Translations under genes and position numbers: made by a program
NCBI RefSeq assembly: GCF_022869005.1
Contig: NZ_JALIEA010000005.1
Coordinates: 1-64,000, forward strand
Length of the DNA stretch: 64,000 nucleotides
Reading direction: 5' to 3'
From: Corynebacterium kalidii
GTDB taxonomy: Bacteria > Actinomycetota > Actinomycetes > Mycobacteriales > Mycobacteriaceae
Part shown: one piece after another, positions 51,657 through 61,037 of the stretch
Numbering within the stretch: position 1 is the first letter of the stretch
How the letters are laid out: every line of letters starts with the position of its first letter
The notes under the pieces: model-generated
What the model was told of the DNA's origin: nothing
The model's input: the letters and a program-made list of their open reading frames with translations, nothing else
The model's database searches: none

Positions 51657-52862
51657 TCACCTTGATCCAGTCCGACCGGTGGTGATCAGGCACAACACCA
51701 GCGCAGTCGCCTGTAGTGCCACGAGCACAACGATCAGCGCGACCCAGCCGGTCTGGAAGAAGTACCCGGAGAGCCATCCGACCACGGAGGAGCCGAGGTA
51801 GTAGCTCATCACGTAGGTGGAGGACGCCTCGGCGCGGTCGCGGTCGGCGATCTGCCCCACCAGGGTCGACGCGGTGGAGTGGACGGCGAAGAAGCTGGCG
51901 GTGAACACCAGGACGCCCAGGACCGTGATCACCAGGTTCGGGACCAGGGCCAGGGCGAGGCCGACGGTGGTCAGTGCGACACCGGTGACCAGCACCCGCG
52001 CCGCCCCGTACCGGGCGACCAGTGCACCGGCGCGGGCGGACGACCATGTCCCGGAGAGGTAGAGCAGGAACACAGCGCCGGCCACGGCCTCGGGCAGGCC
52101 GAACTGCCCGGTGAAGCGGAAGCCGAGGTAGTTGTACAGGGACACGAAGCTGCCCATCATCAGGAACGGCAGGATGAACAGGGCGATGAGCCGGCGGTCG
52201 CGCCAGTGGCGTCGGAAGGCGGCGAGCTCGTGCCGCAGGGTCAGTGTCTTCGGCGTGAAGTTCCGCTGGGGTGGTAGCGCCCAGGCGCAGACGAGCCCGA
52301 GCAGCAATGCGACGGCCCCGCCGGCGAGGACGGCGCCGCGCCAGTCGGTGAACCCCAGCACGCTGGACGGGACGAGCCGGCCCAGCAGGCCGCCGAGGGT
52401 CGTGCCGGCGATGTAGAGGCCCATCACCCGTCCGAGGTGGTCGCGGTGGATCTCCTCGGACAGGAAGCTCATCATCACCGCAGGTACACCGGCGACGGCG
52501 ATGCCCTGCAGGGCGCGCACGGCGACCAGGGTGCCGATGCCGGGTGCGGCGGCGAGGAGCAGGCTCAGGGCGGCGGCGGCGACGACCGACACCTGCAGGA
52601 CGCGGCGACGTCCGATCCGTTCGGACAGGATGCTGACCGGGATGACCGTGACGGCGAGCATGCCCGTGGTGGCGGAGACGGTCAGCGCCGCGGTGGTGGG
52701 CGAGACCCCCAGCCCGTCGTGGATGGCGGGCAGGACGGACTGGGTGAGGTACATGGCGTTGAAACTCGCCAGGCCGGCGGTGGCGGCGGCGAGCATGATC
52801 CGCCGGTAGCCGGGGTCGCCGGGGGAGAGTCCCGGGCGGGGAGGGGTGTCGGTCGCGTCCAT
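51657..52862 (-). CDS. Major facilitator superfamily transporter
   Basis: This 401-residue protein has 12 membrane segments. The MFS signature between segments 2 and 3 is seen in PVSILSERIGRRRVLQ, and a second loop signature in GALVARYGAARVL. It resembles YnfM/arabinose-type drug exporters. The divergent LysR gene suggests substrate-induced expression, but the substrate is unknown. The ATG at 52862 is preferred over an upstream ATG in frame because it leaves the intact inverted repeat (52869-52893) in front of the start. Confidence 0.88.
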   Translation of the reverse strand: MDATDTPPRPGLSPGDPGYRRIMLAAATAGLASFNAMYLTQSVLPAIHDGLGVSPTTAALTVSATTGMLAVTVIPVSILSERIGRRRVLQVSVVAAAALSLLLAAAPGIGTLVAVRALQGIAVAGVPAVMMSFLSEEIHRDHLGRVMGLYIAGTTLGGLLGRLVPSSVLGFTDWRGAVLAGGAVALLLGLVCAWALPPQRNFTPKTLTLRHELAAFRRHWRDRRLIALFILPFLMMGSFVSLYNYLGFRFTGQFGLPEAVAGAVFLLYLSGTWSSARAGALVARYGAARVLVTGVALTTVGLALALVPNLVITVLGVLVFTASFFAVHSTASTLVGQIADRDRAEASSTYVMSYYLGSSVVGWLSGYFFQTGWVALIVVLVALQATALVLCLITTGRTGSR

Positions 52863-52868
52863 GCACCC

Positions 52869-52893
52869 ATCGTCGGTGTTCCGCACCGACGAT
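52869..52893. promoter_or_regulatory. Inverted repeat between MFS and LysR genes
   Basis: ATCGTCGGTG-N5-CACCGACGAT is a perfect 10-bp dyad in the divergent intergenic region, and is the probable LysR binding site. It begins 6 nt upstream of the MFS start codon. Confidence 0.6.
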
Positions 52894-52948
52894 CAAAATG
52901 CATTACCATGACGTCTCTGTCCCGTTTGACGCATAGGAGGGTGACCGT

Positions 52949-53860
52949 ATGGCCGCACCGGTGGACCTCGACTGGTTCCTGGACCTGGTGGAGACCGGGA
53001 ACATGGTGGACACCGCCGTGGCCACCGGTGTCAGCCAGTCGACGCTGTCCCGCCGGCTCGCCGCCCTCGAGCGGACGGTGGGGGCCGAACTCTTCGACCG
53101 GCGGGGCCGTCACCTCGTCCTCAACCGGCGGGGCGAGGTCCTGGCGGCGACGGCGCGGGCCACGACCGACACGTGGCGGGCCGGGGTGGAGGAGGTGCGC
53201 CGTCTCGTCGACCCGGAGCGCGGCACCGTCCGGCTGGGGTTCATGCATTCGTTGGGGACGTGGCTCGTGCCGGACCTGCTGCGCGGCTTCCGGGCACGGC
53301 GGCCCGCCGTGGACTTCGAGCTGGTGCAGGGGGCCGCACTCGACCTGGTGGACCAGGTGACGGCGGGGACGGTGGACCTGGCGATCGTCGGCCCGTGTCC
53401 TGTCGGCCCGATCCGGGACGGTCTCGTGGGCTGGGAGGAGGTGGCGGAGCAACGGCTGGGCCTCGCCGTGCCGTGCGGGCACCCGTGGGCAGGCCGGGAC
53501 AGTATCGACCTGGCGGAGGCCGCCGAGGAACCGTTTGTCGCGATGCTGGAGGGCTACGGCACCCGCCTGCTGCTCGACACCCTGGCCGCCGACAGTGGTT
53601 TCCGTCCCCGGCTGGTCTTCGAGTCGATGGAGCTGACCACGGTGGCGGGGTTGGTGACCGCGGGGCTCGGCGTGGCGTTGCTGCCCCTGGGGGACCCGAA
53701 CCTGCAGATGGAGGGCATGTCCGTGATCCCCCTGGACACGGAGCGGGTCCGCGAGCTCGGCGTGGTCTGGTCGGCTGGCGCGGGCACGGCGCCGGCGGAC
53801 CTGGTGCCGCCGGTGGCGGACTTCCTGGAGTTCGTCAGGACGCGGACTGTCGCCGGCTGA
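52949..53860 (+). CDS. LysR family transcriptional regulator
   Basis: This 303-residue regulator has an N-terminal winged helix-turn-helix (NMVDTAVATGVSQSTLSRRLAALERTVGAELFDR) and a C-terminal LysR substrate-binding domain with GTVRLGFMHSLG, TVDLAIVGP and GYGTRLLLD. It probably controls the divergent MFS gene. AGGAGG lies 8 nt before the ATG. Its 3' end overlaps the convergent DUF3054 gene by 26 nt. Confidence 0.92.
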   Translation: MAAPVDLDWFLDLVETGNMVDTAVATGVSQSTLSRRLAALERTVGAELFDRRGRHLVLNRRGEVLAATARATTDTWRAGVEEVRRLVDPERGTVRLGFMHSLGTWLVPDLLRGFRARRPAVDFELVQGAALDLVDQVTAGTVDLAIVGPCPVGPIRDGLVGWEEVAEQRLGLAVPCGHPWAGRDSIDLAEAAEEPFVAMLEGYGTRLLLDTLAADSGFRPRLVFESMELTTVAGLVTAGLGVALLPLGDPNLQMEGMSVIPLDTERVRELGVVWSAGAGTAPADLVPPVADFLEFVRTRTVAG

Positions 53861-54257
53861 CGAAGGACGCCACCGTCCGCCACCCGAGCATCAGGATGCC
53901 CAGGAAGATCAGCGAGGTCACGACGAATCCCCACGCCACGGACATGGTCACGATGCCGCGCACCACGATGCCGACGAACCAGGTGACGATGAGGATCCCG
54001 AGCCCCGAGCCCGGCGCCGGGCGGAGGACCCCGGTGAACAGCACCGCCCAGGCGACCGCGAGGCCGAGGAGGAACGGCCATGCCGTGCCCAGCCAGCCCA
54101 GCACGCTGAAGCCGTCGGAGGCGTGGAAGAGCTTGCCCAACAGGGCGAAGACCAGGACAGCGATGGCGTCGACGGCCAGGGCCATCGTCGTCGAGATGCC
54201 GGCGGTGGCGGAGAGGGGGCCTGCGGGGCCGGACGTCGCGTCGGGGGAGTTCGTCAT
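53835..54257 (-). CDS. DUF3054 family membrane protein
   Basis: This 140-residue protein has four membrane segments (ALAVDAIAVLVFALLGKLFH; LGTAWPFLLGLAVAWAVLF; GLGILIVTWFVGIVVRG; SLIFLGILMLGWRTVA). This is the DUF3054 layout, of unknown function. The ATG at 54257 is chosen because TAGAAT (54265-54270, minus strand) ends 7 nt before it. A GGAGG also sits there but too close to the start for normal use. The upstream open frame is not coding. Confidence 0.75.
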   Translation of the reverse strand: MTNSPDATSGPAGPLSATAGISTTMALAVDAIAVLVFALLGKLFHASDGFSVLGWLGTAWPFLLGLAVAWAVLFTGVLRPAPGSGLGILIVTWFVGIVVRGIVTMSVAWGFVVTSLIFLGILMLGWRTVASFVSRRQSAS

Positions 54258-54512
54258 GACCTCCATTCTAGGTGGTCGGCGCGACATGGTGCTGTTGCTC
54301 CGTGTACGCGCCCCCGGGTGGACGGGAGGTGGACTCACATGGGGCTGGCCCCAGCAGCCTCGTGACCCGGGTTCGCTCCCAAGCTGCTGGGTGTCACGAC
54401 ACCTACCTAGTGTGGGTGGTGACCGCGGTGTGGCACAACATGGAGGAAGCCCTGACCGGTGCAAGAGGGGAGTTTGCGAAGTCACCAGCTGAGGCAAACC
54501 AGGACCTTAGAA

Positions 54513-55580
54513 GTGCCCCATTCAGGGAACCTCGTCGCCGACACCGGACCGATCACCATCATCAACGCCACCTCGGTCGCCGTCGACGACCACTGCCCCG
54601 GCAGCTAGTCGACCTGCCCACGGTCGGCTACCCGACTCGCCTACGCATCCGGCTACCACGCTTCACCTGCGCTAAGGCTTCCTGCGACCGGAAGATCTTC
54701 CAGACCTCACCGGCCTGTGCTGACGACAGGGCGAGACTCACCGGTCGGGCGACTCGCTGGCGCCTACCAGCGCCTCGCGGTCGACGTCCATGGGTGTTGC
54801 GGTGACAGTGAAAGCCCTCTGGGAAAGCCCTCTGCGCCTGAGAACCCGGGGCAATGGTGGTTTCGATGCACGGAAACCGACAATGCCCCGGGCTCCCAGG
54901 GGCCGAGCCCGTCAATGCTGCCCGGACCCATCCGGGAGGGGGCCGGCCCCTCAGTGTCGACGAGCACGGGTGGAAACGCACCCGCAGACCCCGGGTAGCC
55001 GTCTTCGAGGGTCACGGTCCTGGTGGATCTGACTCCACTGGCCGCCTGGCACCTGCCGGCACGGTTGATCGACATACGTCTCGGGGCGCAGTATCGAGAT
55101 TCTGCGCACCTGGTTCGCTGAGCATGATCCGCAGTTCCGGGCCGGGATGCAGGTCGTGAGCATAGAAGGGTTTCAGGTTGTGTATCTGGCCGCCGACAAG
55201 TTCACGGGGTGTCGTCAACGACTGCAGAAGGAAGCCTCCGGACGACGGGGACGACAGGATGATCCACTGTACAAGCACTGCCGGGCCCTGCTGTGGGACA
55301 CCGACGATGACTACGTGGCATTGCAGGTCACCTGCGGGTTCTACCAGGAGGTCATCGCCGCGTACTCACATCCGTGCAGGCCCAAGGGAAAGAAGGTGAT
55401 GACACGGCTGATCAACACTCTGCGCACGGGGCTGCCGAGGGGGGTGGAGGCGCCGGTGCAACTCGGGGGACACTGCGGCTCCGACGGGAGGACATCCTGG
55501 CGTACGTCGGCATCGGAGCATCCAACAGGCCGGTCGAGGCGATCAACGGACAGCTGCAGGACCGGATCAACGCACTGTGA
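54513..55580 (+). pseudogene. Degraded ISL3-family transposase (IS31831-like)
   Basis: Fragments of one transposase follow each other in order, in changing frames. SGNLVADT near 54522 (frame 0); zinc-ribbon part VDLPTVGYPTRLRIRLPRF with two cysteines from 54608 (frame 2); VDEHGWKRTRRP from 54956 (frame 2); VTVLVDLTPLAAWHLPARL from 55011 (frame 0); RSIEILRTWFAEHDPQFR from 55087 (frame 1) running into CRQRLQKEASGRRGR and DPLYKHCRALL; then DILAYVGIGASNRPVEAIN ending at 55580 (frame 0). Internal stretches are missing, including catalytic positions between SIEGF and QVVYLAADKF, and the block before RINAL. At least four frame shifts mean it is dead. No intact terminal repeats were seen. Flanks 54258-54512 and 55581-55734 show no gene. 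Confidence 0.85.
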
Positions 55581-55734
55581 GACTTGGAACTGGCCGGTCT
55601 GGGACTGGCTGGCGGGGTATTTCATCCTGCCGCTGCTGATCGTCGCTGCGGCGTACGCTTACCGCAGTCCGGGCAGGGGATCGGGGATCCCCGTGACCGT
55701 GAGCCCGGCGCCCTCGACTGTGACGTCGGGGTTC

Positions 55735-57015
55735 TCAGTCGGTCTCCGGCTCCGGGGCGTCGGTATGCCGCGGCTCACCATGGTCCTGTCGGTTCCGACG
55801 CTCGTCAGTCTCCTGGTGGCCCGGGTACCGGGGCAGGCGGTCGATGACCCCGTCGTCCTGGTCGCTCGTCGTGTGCCGCGGGTCCCGGGCCGCGGAGCCG
55901 CCGGTGATCTGCCGGACCGTCAGCCCTGTACCGGATCGACGGCGTCCGGGATCGCCGGTGTCGTCGGCGCCCTCCTCCTCCGGTCGGACGAACGTCCACA
56001 GGAACACCAGCCAGCCGACCAGGGTGAGCAGGGCGAAGCTGACCATGCGGAAGACGATCACCGCCGCGACGGCCTGGCCGGAACCCAGCCCGGCGGTGCC
56101 GACCAGCATCGTGGTCAGCGTGATGTCGACCGGGCCGAGACCGCCGGGGGTGATCTGCGCCTGGCCCATCAGCTTCGCGACGATGAAGGCCAGGATCGCC
56201 CCGGCGATGCTGGGCTCCGCACCGATGGCGAGGATGCAGAGGAAGAGGCAGACGATCTCGAGTACCCAGTTGAGCAGGGAGACCGAGACGGCGTAGCTCA
56301 GCCACTTCGGGGAGAGGTCGACGGCCCGGAGCTGCTGGGCGAAGCTGCGGATCTGCTCGTGGAAACGCTCCGCCGGTTTCCGGCGCTTGGTGTTGAACCA
56401 GGTCATGGCGGACAGCAGCTTCGCCTGGACCTTGTCCGGGTGGCGTGAGGCCCAGTTCGCCACCAGCATCAGCGACACGAGCACCAGCAGGGACGCGGTC
56501 AGCGAGAACACGTGCACGTTCGCCTGCAGGAAGAACACCGCGCCGAAGCCAAGCAACGCCATGCTGGCGCCGGACAGGGCCCCGGAGATCACCAGGTACC
56601 AGCTGGCGACCACACCGGTGGCGCCCCACTTCATCTGCTCGCGGAAGATCATCGCCGCGGAGATCGCCGGGCCGCCGGGGAAGGTTGAGGACCAGGCGTT
56701 GGCCGACAGCCCCAGAGCATTGGCGCTGCTGCGTTTCACCGGCACGCCCGCGGGGCGCAGCAGCGCGACCATCACCTCGGCCTGGGCGACCATCGACAAC
56801 CCCATCGCCACAACGGCGGCGAGGATGTACCAGTTGTTGGCCTGCAGCATCGCCGCCCACCCTTCCTCGAGGAAGTGGTAGTGGTCGCGCGCGAGGAAGA
56901 TGATGGCGCCGAGCAGCATGAGGGTGATCAGTGCCCGCACCCGCGGGTCCTTCACCCACTGGAGAAAGACCCGCCAGTGGTGGCGGAGCTGACTCGACCT
57001 GCGTTTCGGTGCCAT
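55735..57015 (-). CDS. Flippase-like / lysylphosphatidylglycerol synthase TM family protein
   Basis: This 426-residue membrane protein has about eight hydrophobic segments and the YbhN/UPF0104 features: GLSANAWSSTFPGGPAIS and AKLMGQAQITPGGLGPVDIT. About the last 80 residues are a hydrophilic, Arg/Asp/Pro-rich tail. Relatives move or modify lipid-linked molecules; the job here is unknown. It starts 8 nt downstream of the MmpL gene, so they share an operon, suggesting a link with mycolate export. The decayed ISL3 element ends about 150 nt beyond its 3' end. Confidence 0.85.
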   Translation of the reverse strand: MAPKRRSSQLRHHWRVFLQWVKDPRVRALITLMLLGAIIFLARDHYHFLEEGWAAMLQANNWYILAAVVAMGLSMVAQAEVMVALLRPAGVPVKRSSANALGLSANAWSSTFPGGPAISAAMIFREQMKWGATGVVASWYLVISGALSGASMALLGFGAVFFLQANVHVFSLTASLLVLVSLMLVANWASRHPDKVQAKLLSAMTWFNTKRRKPAERFHEQIRSFAQQLRAVDLSPKWLSYAVSVSLLNWVLEIVCLFLCILAIGAEPSIAGAILAFIVAKLMGQAQITPGGLGPVDITLTTMLVGTAGLGSGQAVAAVIVFRMVSFALLTLVGWLVFLWTFVRPEEEGADDTGDPGRRRSGTGLTVRQITGGSAARDPRHTTSDQDDGVIDRLPRYPGHQETDERRNRQDHGEPRHTDAPEPETD

Positions 57016-57023
57016 GATGTCGC

Positions 57024-59522
57024 TCAGTGCTCCCGTTTCTCGCGGCGCTCTCGCTCATCCTGCAGGCGGCGCATGAGCTCGGTGAAGGGGATCGCCCCGT
57101 CCGTGGTGGCGTGGGCCCCGTAGAAGTCCGCGTCCGGGTCGGCCGGGTCGGCGGAGTCGACAGAGTCGGACAGGCCGACTGAATCGGCATGGTCGGCCGG
57201 GTCGAGGGGTGCCTCAGGGGCCTCGTACGCCTCGGGGATCGGGGAGCGCGAGACGACCGCGCCAGCGGGACGGGACACCTCGGACGGGTCTGCCGGCGCA
57301 CCGACGGTGACCGGTTCGGGTGCCTCGTCGGTGTCGGCGGCGGTGGCAGTATCGGTGGCGGGCCCGGCTATCGTGCTGTCGTGGCTGAAGCCCTCGAGCT
57401 GCTCGTTGTGGCCGATCTTCCTCGACAGCGCGGTCACCCACTTCGGTGCCCACCAGCAGTCCTCGCGCAACAGGTACATCACGGCGGGGACGAGCAGCAT
57501 ACGGATCACCGTCGCGTCGATGACCAGGGCGGCGATCATGCCGAAGGCGATGTACTTCATCATCACGATGTCGGAGAACGCGAACGCCCCGGCCACCACG
57601 ATCATAATCAACGCCGCCGCGGTGATGATGCCGCCGGTCGTCGCCGTGCCGAACCTGATGGCCTGTGGTGTCGAGGCCCCGTGTGCCCGGGCCTCGACCA
57701 TCCTGGACACCAGGAACACCTCGTAGTCCGTCGACAGTCCGTAGATGATCGCCACGATCAGGACCAGCACCGGGCTCATCAGCGGGCCGGGGGAGAAGTT
57801 GAACAGGTCCGCACCGACACCGTCGACGAACAGGGCGGTCAGGATGCCCAGCGTCGCGCCGGTGCCGAGGAGGTTCATGATGACCGCCTTGGCGGGCAGG
57901 ATCACCGACCCGAACACCAGCGACAGCAGGATGAACGTGGCGGCGATGATGTACACCAGCATCCACGGCAGCTTGTCGAACAGCGCCTCGATCGACTCGA
58001 TCTCCATCGCCGGGGTGCCGGCGACGAGGACGGTTCCGTCGGCATTGAGGCCGTGGGCGATGTCGCGCAGTTCGTTGACCACCCGGTCGTTGTCGTCCCG
58101 GTCAGCGATGCCGGCGGACAGCACCGTCACCCCGCCCTTGGTCGGTTGGGTGACCTGGAACGTCCCGGTGAGCCCCTCCACGGCGTTGGCCTTCTGGAAG
58201 ACCTCGCCGACGGCGGCGTTGTCGCCTTCGACGACCAGTTTCACCGGGTCGGTGCGGAACTCGGGGAAGTCCTCGTCGAAGTGCGACTGCGCCACGCGGG
58301 TGCTGTTGTCCGGAGGCAGGTAGGTCTCGTTGATGCCGCCGAACTTCACCCCGCTCAGCGGGATCGTCAGCAGGATCAGCAGGGCCACGATGCCCACCGT
58401 CATCAGCTTCGCGTGCTTCATCGCGAAGGCCGGGACCTTGCCCCACCATGACTGCACGGTGGCATCGCGGGTGCGTCCCCGGCGGATGATCGTCCACTTG
58501 TCGATCCGGTGGCCCAGCATCGCGAAGATGCTGGGCAGCACGGCCACGCTGATCAGGGCGGCGAGACCCACGGCGGAGATCGCACCGTAGGCCACCGACT
58601 TCAGGAAGGCCTGCGGGAACATCAGCAGGCTCGACAGGGCGACGGCCACCATCAGGGCGGAGAACACCACCGTCTTGCCGGCCGAGGCGGTGGTGTTACG
58701 TACCGCGGTGCGGGTGTCGTTGCCTTCGGCGAGCTCCTCCCGGAAGCGGGAGACCATGAACAGGCCGTAGTCGATCGCCAGACCCAGGCCCAGCAGTGTC
58801 ACCACCGACTGGGAGAAGGTGTTGACCTGGGTGATGCCCGCGAGCACCGACAGGATGCCCATGGACCCCAGGATCGACAGCACACCGACGATCAACGGCA
58901 TGAAGGCGGCGACCACACTGCCGAAGATGACCAGTAGCAGCAGGGCGACGACCGGCAGGCCGATCAGCTCGGCACGCTGGATGTCGTCGCCCATGCCCGA
59001 GTCGAGGGCACCGGCGACCGCGGTGGCACCGCCGATCTCCACGGTGGCGCCGTCGACGCTGATGGAGTGCAGGTCGTCCTCGATGACGCGGAAGTTCTCG
59101 AGGACCTCGTCCTCGGTGCCATGCAGGCTGATGGCGGCGAAGGCAGAGGAGCCGTCCTCGGCGAGCATCTGCTCGTGACCGGTGTCGAAGTAGCTGGTCA
59201 CCCCGGCGACGGCGTCCTGGTTGCCGACGGCGATGGCGTTGAGCTGGCTGGTGACGTTCTCCTGCAGGGCAGGGTCGGTCAGGTCGGCGCCGTCGCTGGT
59301 GACCAGGACGATGACGTCGCCGGACGCGTCACGTCCGAAGGTCTCCTGCTCGATCTGGGCCGCGCGGGTGGAGTCGCTGTGGGGGTCGTCCCACCCCTCC
59401 TGGCTCATCCGGTCGCCCAGCTGGGTGCCGACCCCCAGGTAGAGCACACCGATCAGGGCGATGATGACGGCGGGGATGATCCGACGGAAACGGAAGGCGA
59501 AGTCGCCCCATCTCGTGAACAC
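57024..59522 (-). CDS. cmpL1: MmpL-family transporter (CmpL1/MmpL3-like)
   Basis: This RND-type transporter of 832 residues probably flips or exports trehalose monomycolate. It has 11-12 membrane segments in two halves, each with the family Asp-Tyr pair: GLAIDYGLFMVSRFREE and GLSTDYEVFLVSRMVEAR. Two large periplasmic loops follow segments 1 and 7. A C-terminal hydrophilic tail of about 140 residues is rich in Asp, Pro and Ala and ends with a charged helix. The GTG at 59522 has AAAGGAG about 11 nt upstream. It lies 16 nt downstream of the NYN gene in a trmB-NYN-mmpL-flippase run. The position matches C. glutamicum cmpL1 near pck. Confidence 0.92.
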   Translation of the reverse strand: MFTRWGDFAFRFRRIIPAVIIALIGVLYLGVGTQLGDRMSQEGWDDPHSDSTRAAQIEQETFGRDASGDVIVLVTSDGADLTDPALQENVTSQLNAIAVGNQDAVAGVTSYFDTGHEQMLAEDGSSAFAAISLHGTEDEVLENFRVIEDDLHSISVDGATVEIGGATAVAGALDSGMGDDIQRAELIGLPVVALLLLVIFGSVVAAFMPLIVGVLSILGSMGILSVLAGITQVNTFSQSVVTLLGLGLAIDYGLFMVSRFREELAEGNDTRTAVRNTTASAGKTVVFSALMVAVALSSLLMFPQAFLKSVAYGAISAVGLAALISVAVLPSIFAMLGHRIDKWTIIRRGRTRDATVQSWWGKVPAFAMKHAKLMTVGIVALLILLTIPLSGVKFGGINETYLPPDNSTRVAQSHFDEDFPEFRTDPVKLVVEGDNAAVGEVFQKANAVEGLTGTFQVTQPTKGGVTVLSAGIADRDDNDRVVNELRDIAHGLNADGTVLVAGTPAMEIESIEALFDKLPWMLVYIIAATFILLSLVFGSVILPAKAVIMNLLGTGATLGILTALFVDGVGADLFNFSPGPLMSPVLVLIVAIIYGLSTDYEVFLVSRMVEARAHGASTPQAIRFGTATTGGIITAAALIMIVVAGAFAFSDIVMMKYIAFGMIAALVIDATVIRMLLVPAVMYLLREDCWWAPKWVTALSRKIGHNEQLEGFSHDSTIAGPATDTATAADTDEAPEPVTVGAPADPSEVSRPAGAVVSRSPIPEAYEAPEAPLDPADHADSVGLSDSVDSADPADPDADFYGAHATTDGAIPFTELMRRLQDERERREKREH

Positions 59523-59538
59523 TGTGGGCAGGCTCCTT

Positions 59539-60207
59539 TCAGCGGACCAGTGCGGAGAGTGGCCGGTACGGCTGGAGCCATGCACCGTCGTCCGGCAGGG
59601 AGTCGAGGTTGACGCGCGGCAGCGGGGCGCGGAAGACACCGGGGATGTCCTCGAGGTCGAGGAACTCCAGGGTGTCGTTCTCCACGGCCCAGTGGGCGTG
59701 CTCGTGGAACCCGAGGACGGTCACCGGGATCTCGTCGGCGAGCTCCTCGAGCAGTTCCCGGAAGTTCTGCCCGTCGGCGCTGGCGACCACCAGGCCGTCG
59801 AGCACGCCCTCGTCACGCCGACGGCGGATGTGGGCGAGCATGTCCGGGTCGACGTCGGAGTCCTCAGTCAACTTCGGTTTCGCGAAGACGGCGAAACCGA
59901 CGTTGCGCAGGGCGTCGACCCAGCCGCGGATCTGCTCGGCCGAGCCGGGGGCGACGTTGGTGAACACCGTCGCCTCCGGCACCGGCGCGGGGCCCTCGTC
60001 CGATGCGTCCGACGCGTCCCCGGCGTCGCGGGCGACGTCGATCAGCCACCGCCCGACGGCGTCGAAGCGGGGACGGTGCACCGCGTCCGGGCGTCCTCCC
60101 AGCAGGGAGCCCAGACCCATGTCGATGTTCGGCGCGTCCCAGACCAGCAGGTACAGCGGGGAACGCTCCGGCTGACCGGTGTAGGACAGCGGGTCGTTGT
60201 CGCTCAT
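59539..60207 (-). CDS. NYN domain-containing protein
   Basis: This 222-residue cytoplasmic protein has the PIN-like NYN fold: [14 protein letters not shown] (acidic motif 1), a central [10 protein letters not shown] segment and [21 protein letters not shown] (motif with Asp and the second acidic site), then [10 protein letters not shown]. These proteins are putative ribonucleases, possibly for tRNA or mRNA. It overlaps trmB by ATGA, so the two are co-translated. Confidence 0.85.
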   Translation of the reverse strand: MSDNDPLSYTGQPERSPLYLLVWDAPNIDMGLGSLLGGRPDAVHRPRFDAVGRWLIDVARDAGDASDASDEGPAPVPEATVFTNVAPGSAEQIRGWVDALRNVGFAVFAKPKLTEDSDVDPDMLAHIRRRRDEGVLDGLVVASADGQNFRELLEELADEIPVTVLGFHEHAHWAVENDTLEFLDLEDIPGVFRAPLPRVNLDSLPDDGAWLQPYRPLSALVR

Positions 60208-60989
60208 CGACGTCTCCAGAGGTACTCGCGGATGGTGTGGTCCTTGTCCAGACCCTTGCCCTCGAACTTCGTGATGATCTGCCGGTCGGTCAGGACCGGG
60301 ACGGTGTTCTTCCGTTCCGTGTCGTCCTCCGGCCAGCCGAGGTACTCCAGGTCGGGTTCAGCCTCGACGAGGTCGTCGATCCACTCCGCGTAGTCGGCGT
60401 GGTCGGTGGCCACGTGCAGGATCCCGCCGGGCCGCAGGCGCGACGCGATGAGATGCAGCGTACCGGTCTGGATGATCCGGCGCTTGTGGTGGCGGGCCTT
60501 CGGCCACGGGTCGGGGAAGAAGATGCGCACGCCGGCCAGGCTGCCCGGGGCGAACAGGCGCTGCAGGACCTCGACCCCGTCGCCCTTGACCATGCGGACG
60601 TTGCCGATGTCGCCGCGGACGACCGCGCCGAGCAGCTTCGCCAGGCCGGGACGGTAGATCTCCACGGCGACGACGTTGGTGTCCTCCTCCAACGGCGCCA
60701 TGGCCGCGGTGGAGGTGCCGGTGCCGGACCCGACCTCGACGATGGTGTCGTGGGCGGTGCGTCCGAACCAGCTGTCGAGGTCGACCGGGTCGGTCAGGTC
60801 GTCGGTGAGCTCGATGCCCAGCGACGGCCAGTTGTCTTCCCAGACGGCTTCCTGGTTGTCGGTGAGGGTGCCGCGGCGGAAACTGAAGCTACCCAGTCGC
60901 GGATAGTCGCGTCCGTCGTTAAACTCGGTCTGCAGGGGGCGGCCGCGGCCACCCGAACGCGGTGCTGGGGGGTTATCGGGAATAGACAT
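60204..60989 (-). CDS. trmB: tRNA (guanine-N7-)-methyltransferase
   Basis: It methylates G46 in the variable loop of tRNAs using S-adenosylmethionine. The SAM-binding motif is [15 protein letters not shown], with AVEIYRPGL, and the signature [18 protein letters not shown]. The C-terminal [19 protein letters not shown] is typical. Length is 261 residues. I chose ATG 60989: a CACAAT hexamer ends 7 nt before it and a G-rich stretch lies between. The ATG at 60998 is the alternative. Confidence 0.93.
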   Translation of the reverse strand: MSIPDNPPAPRSGGRGRPLQTEFNDGRDYPRLGSFSFRRGTLTDNQEAVWEDNWPSLGIELTDDLTDPVDLDSWFGRTAHDTIVEVGSGTGTSTAAMAPLEEDTNVVAVEIYRPGLAKLLGAVVRGDIGNVRMVKGDGVEVLQRLFAPGSLAGVRIFFPDPWPKARHHKRRIIQTGTLHLIASRLRPGGILHVATDHADYAEWIDDLVEAEPDLEYLGWPEDDTERKNTVPVLTDRQIITKFEGKGLDKDHTIREYLWRRR

Positions 60990-61037
60990 CCCCCTCATTG
61001 TGGCAGAACACAGCGGTACAGGGAACTAGGGGGAAGT

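Noticed and set aside
54258..54512. Small gene between the DUF3054 gene and the transposase fossil
   Set aside because: Frames here are short, lack start signals and have no recognisable motif; TAG and TGA codons are scattered.
55147..56448. 433-codon plus-strand frame as a functional gene
   Set aside because: Its first part is a transposase fragment, and its second half lies antisense to the flippase-like gene.
59523..59639. N-terminal extension of the MmpL frame to an ATG near 59639
   Set aside because: It overlaps the conserved NYN gene and lacks a hydrophobic start; the GTG at 59522 has a Shine-Dalgarno sequence and places the first membrane segment normally.
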